Source: an uncultured Oscillospiraceae bacterium (GTDB lineage Bacteria > Bacillota > Clostridia > Oscillospirales > Oscillospiraceae). Taken from it: DNA of 13,295 nt. Where the stretch lies: positions 1-13,295 of the forward strand of contig CAJUOA010000091.1 of NCBI GenBank assembly GCA_910587785.1, read 5' to 3'. The position numbers and the translations under genes were made by a program. The first letter of the stretch is position 1; each line of letters starts with the position of its first letter. Below, one piece after another: positions 11,940 to 13,295 of the stretch. Under the pieces are notes generated by a model. The model did no database searches. It saw only the letters and a program-made list of their open reading frames with translations, and was not told where the DNA came from.

Positions 11940-13295
11940 TCTCCGCCTCCTTTTTGTCCGTCCACTTGGTGGTCATGATCTGGTACAGCTCCAGGTCGGT
12001 GGGGAACCGGTCCACAAAGGGCAGGATCACATTCCCGAAGAACAGAAGCCCCTCGCCCTCGCCGGAGTGGGTCACATAGGACAGCTGGTGCGGGGAGATA
12101 TTGAGCTGTTTGGCGAGTATCTGGCGGTCCCCCGCGGCCTGGTTGAGCATGATGATGAAGTCGCTGTTCTCGAAGATGTTCTCCACTTCCCGGCTGGAGA
12201 GCAGGTCTTTCACATTCTGGGTGATGCCCGTGGGGATGCCGCCCCATTTGCGGAACCGTTTCCAAATCTCCACAGAGTAGGCGGCGGTCTGCTCCTCTTT
12301 CAGGAGCAGGTGGAACTCGTCCATGAAATACCGGGTGGCCTTGCCCGCGGTGCGGTTCTGGGTCACGCGGCCCCACACCTGGTCCTGCACCACCAGCATC
12401 CCGATCTTCTTCATCTGCTTTCCCAGGTCCTTGATGTCGAAGCAGACGATACGGTTCTCAATGTCCACATTGGTGCGGTGGTTGAAGATGTTCAGGGAGC
12501 CGGTGACATAGATTTCAAGGGCGGTCGCCACATGGCGGGCCTCCTTTTCCTCCTGCTCCAAAAGCGCCTCGTAGAGGTCCTGCAAGAGGGGCATATTCTC
12601 CGGCGTGGGGTCCTCAAAATACTTCTGGTAGATGTGGTGGACGCAGCGGTCAATGACCGTTTTCTCCACAGGCTGCAGGCCCTCCTTGCCGCCCACCACC
12701 AGCTCACACAGCGAGAGGATGAAGTCGGCTTTCAGGGCGACAGGGTTGTCCTCCTCGGAGTAGTTCAGGTTGATGTCCATCGGGTTCACATACTGCGAAC
12801 TGGACGGGCTGATCTTGATGATCTGGCCGCCGAACCGCTCCACCAGCGGGGCGTACTCCGCCTCCGGGTCGCAGATGATGACGTCATCGTCCGACACCAG
12901 GAAAGCGTTGGCGATCTCCCGCTTGGCGGCAAAGGACTTGCCGGAGCCGGGGGTGCCGAGGATCAGCCCGTTGGGGTTCTTGAGGGCCTTGCGGTCCACC
13001 ATGATGAGGTTGTTGGACAGGGCGTTCAGGCCGTAGTAGAGGGACTCCTTCCGGTCCTGGAACAGCTCCTGCGTGGTAAAGGGGATGAAGATGGCAGTGG
13101 AGCTGGTGGTAAGCCCCCGCTGTATCTCGATCAGGTTCTGCGCCAGCGGGAGGCTGCTCATCAGCCCCTGCTCCTGCTGGTAGTCCAGCCGCCGCAGGAC
13201 GCAGTTGTGTTTCTGGGCGATGCTCTGGGACTGGAACACGTTGGTCTCCAGCTCCTGCTCGGTGCGCCCGGTGTTCATCACCAGGAACGTCACCA
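11932..13295 (-). CDS. VirB4-like conjugation ATPase (N-terminal part cut by window edge)
   Basis: This is the C-terminal portion (about 454 residues visible) of a VirB4/TraE-type ATPase, which energises assembly and substrate movement in the type IV secretion channel at the inner face of the membrane. Counting from the codon at 13293-13291, Walker A is GTPGSGKS (113-120) and Walker B is RYFMDEFH (321-328, D325 and E326). VirB4-typical stretches follow: WKRFRKWGGIPTGITQNVKD and FIIMLNQAAGDRQILAKQLN. The codon at 13293-13291 is GTG (Val) in a running frame and not a credible start, so the gene continues beyond the right edge. The stop at 11932 overlaps the NlpC/P60 start by 8 nt. The missing part would be the N-terminal VirB4 domain. 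Confidence 0.95.
   Translation of the reverse strand, partial: VTFLVMNTGRTEQELETNVFQSQSIAQKHNCVLRRLDYQQEQGLMSSLPLAQNLIEIQRGLTTSSTAIFIPFTTQELFQDRKESLYYGLNALSNNLIMVDRKALKNPNGLILGTPGSGKSFAAKREIANAFLVSDDDVIICDPEAEYAPLVERFGGQIIKISPSSSQYVNPMDINLNYSEEDNPVALKADFILSLCELVVGGKEGLQPVEKTVIDRCVHHIYQKYFEDPTPENMPLLQDLYEALLEQEEKEARHVATALEIYVTGSLNIFNHRTNVDIENRIVCFDIKDLGKQMKKIGMLVVQDQVWGRVTQNRTAGKATRYFMDEFHLLLKEEQTAAYSVEIWKRFRKWGGIPTGITQNVKDLLSSREVENIFENSDFIIMLNQAAGDRQILAKQLNISPHQLSYVTHSGEGEGLLFFGNVILPFVDRFPTDLELYQIMTTKWTDKKEAENG

Larger units (their letters stand above)
1..13295. mobile_element. Internal fragment of a Tn1549/CTn-like integrative and conjugative element
   Basis: The window carries a run of genes typical of Firmicutes ICEs of the Tn1549/CTn family: a VirB4-type ATPase, an NlpC/P60 hydrolase with an N-terminal basic region and one membrane segment (CD1108-like), DUF4315, DUF4366 (CD1107-like), a sortase with a sorted surface protein, and an element-type topoisomerase III. 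No chromosomal housekeeping gene interrupts them. Neither element end, nor an integrase, relaxase or coupling protein, is within the window, so the boundaries are unknown and both edges cut genes. The family assignment comes from recognising the proteins and their order; it was not checked by a search. Confidence 0.88.

Noticed and set aside
9993..11978. A 661-codon open frame on the plus strand opposite the NlpC/P60 gene
   Set aside because: Shadow of the NlpC/P60 gene; the product is low-complexity Gly/Val/Arg/Pro with no domain, whereas the minus-strand frame has a complete catalytic domain.
1..13295. tRNA, rRNA, CRISPR, IS element or attachment site
   Set aside because: No cloverleaf, rRNA-like stretch, spaced repeats, transposase frame or terminal repeats were found on reading both strands; integration sites must lie outside the window.

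Overview
This window looks like an internal piece of an integrative and conjugative element (ICE) of the Tn1549/CTn type, from a GC-rich, gut-type Gram-positive anaerobe (Clostridia; an Oscillospiraceae- or Lachnospiraceae-like host is my guess, since the sequence has no rRNA or host gene to fix it). The type IV secretion genes VirB4, NlpC/P60, DUF4315 and DUF4366, an element-type topoisomerase III, sortase-anchored surface chemistry and strong Shine-Dalgarno (SD) sites all fit a Firmicutes ICE. Both ends cut through genes: topB on the left lacks its C-terminal end, and virB4 on the right lacks its N-terminal part. No integrase, relaxase or attachment site is visible.

Almost everything is on the minus strand, so transcription runs from right to left. 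Region A (13295 to 7956) is the conjugation operon: virB4-like ATPase, NlpC/P60 wall hydrolase with a membrane anchor, a small coiled-coil protein, a DUF4315 protein, and a DUF4366 membrane protein with an added SH3b domain. Genes overlap by 8 and 11 nt at two junctions and lie close together at the others. A hairpin plus T-run closes it at 7915-7936.

Region B (7882 to 4082) is a surface module: a ~987-residue adhesin with a signal peptide, a Thr-rich repeat stalk, a Cys-Gln thioester domain, a Pro-rich wall-spanning stretch and a VPQTG sorting signal, followed by a class B sortase. A strong 12-bp-stem terminator lies between the two and moves the sortase start downstream.

Region C (4070 to 2146) is a regulatory and accessory patch: an XRE repressor on the plus strand, divergent from a SLOG/DUF1273 protein, with TACACC-type half-sites in the shared 138-bp control region. 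Next comes a visibly AT-rich two-gene cassette (DUF2975 membrane protein plus YozG-like HTH regulator) with its own consensus promoter, a 19-bp palindrome and a terminator. Region D (2044 to 1) is topB, the largest gene of the left side, running off the window.

Working model: VirB4 powers the secretion channel, NlpC/P60 opens the wall, the DUF4366/SH3b protein sits at the membrane-wall interface, and the sortase-anchored thioester adhesin holds a partner cell or host surface. Topoisomerase III handles the DNA during transfer or replication. The most noteworthy parts are the thioester adhesin with its own sortase inside an ICE, and the SLOG/XRE divergon.
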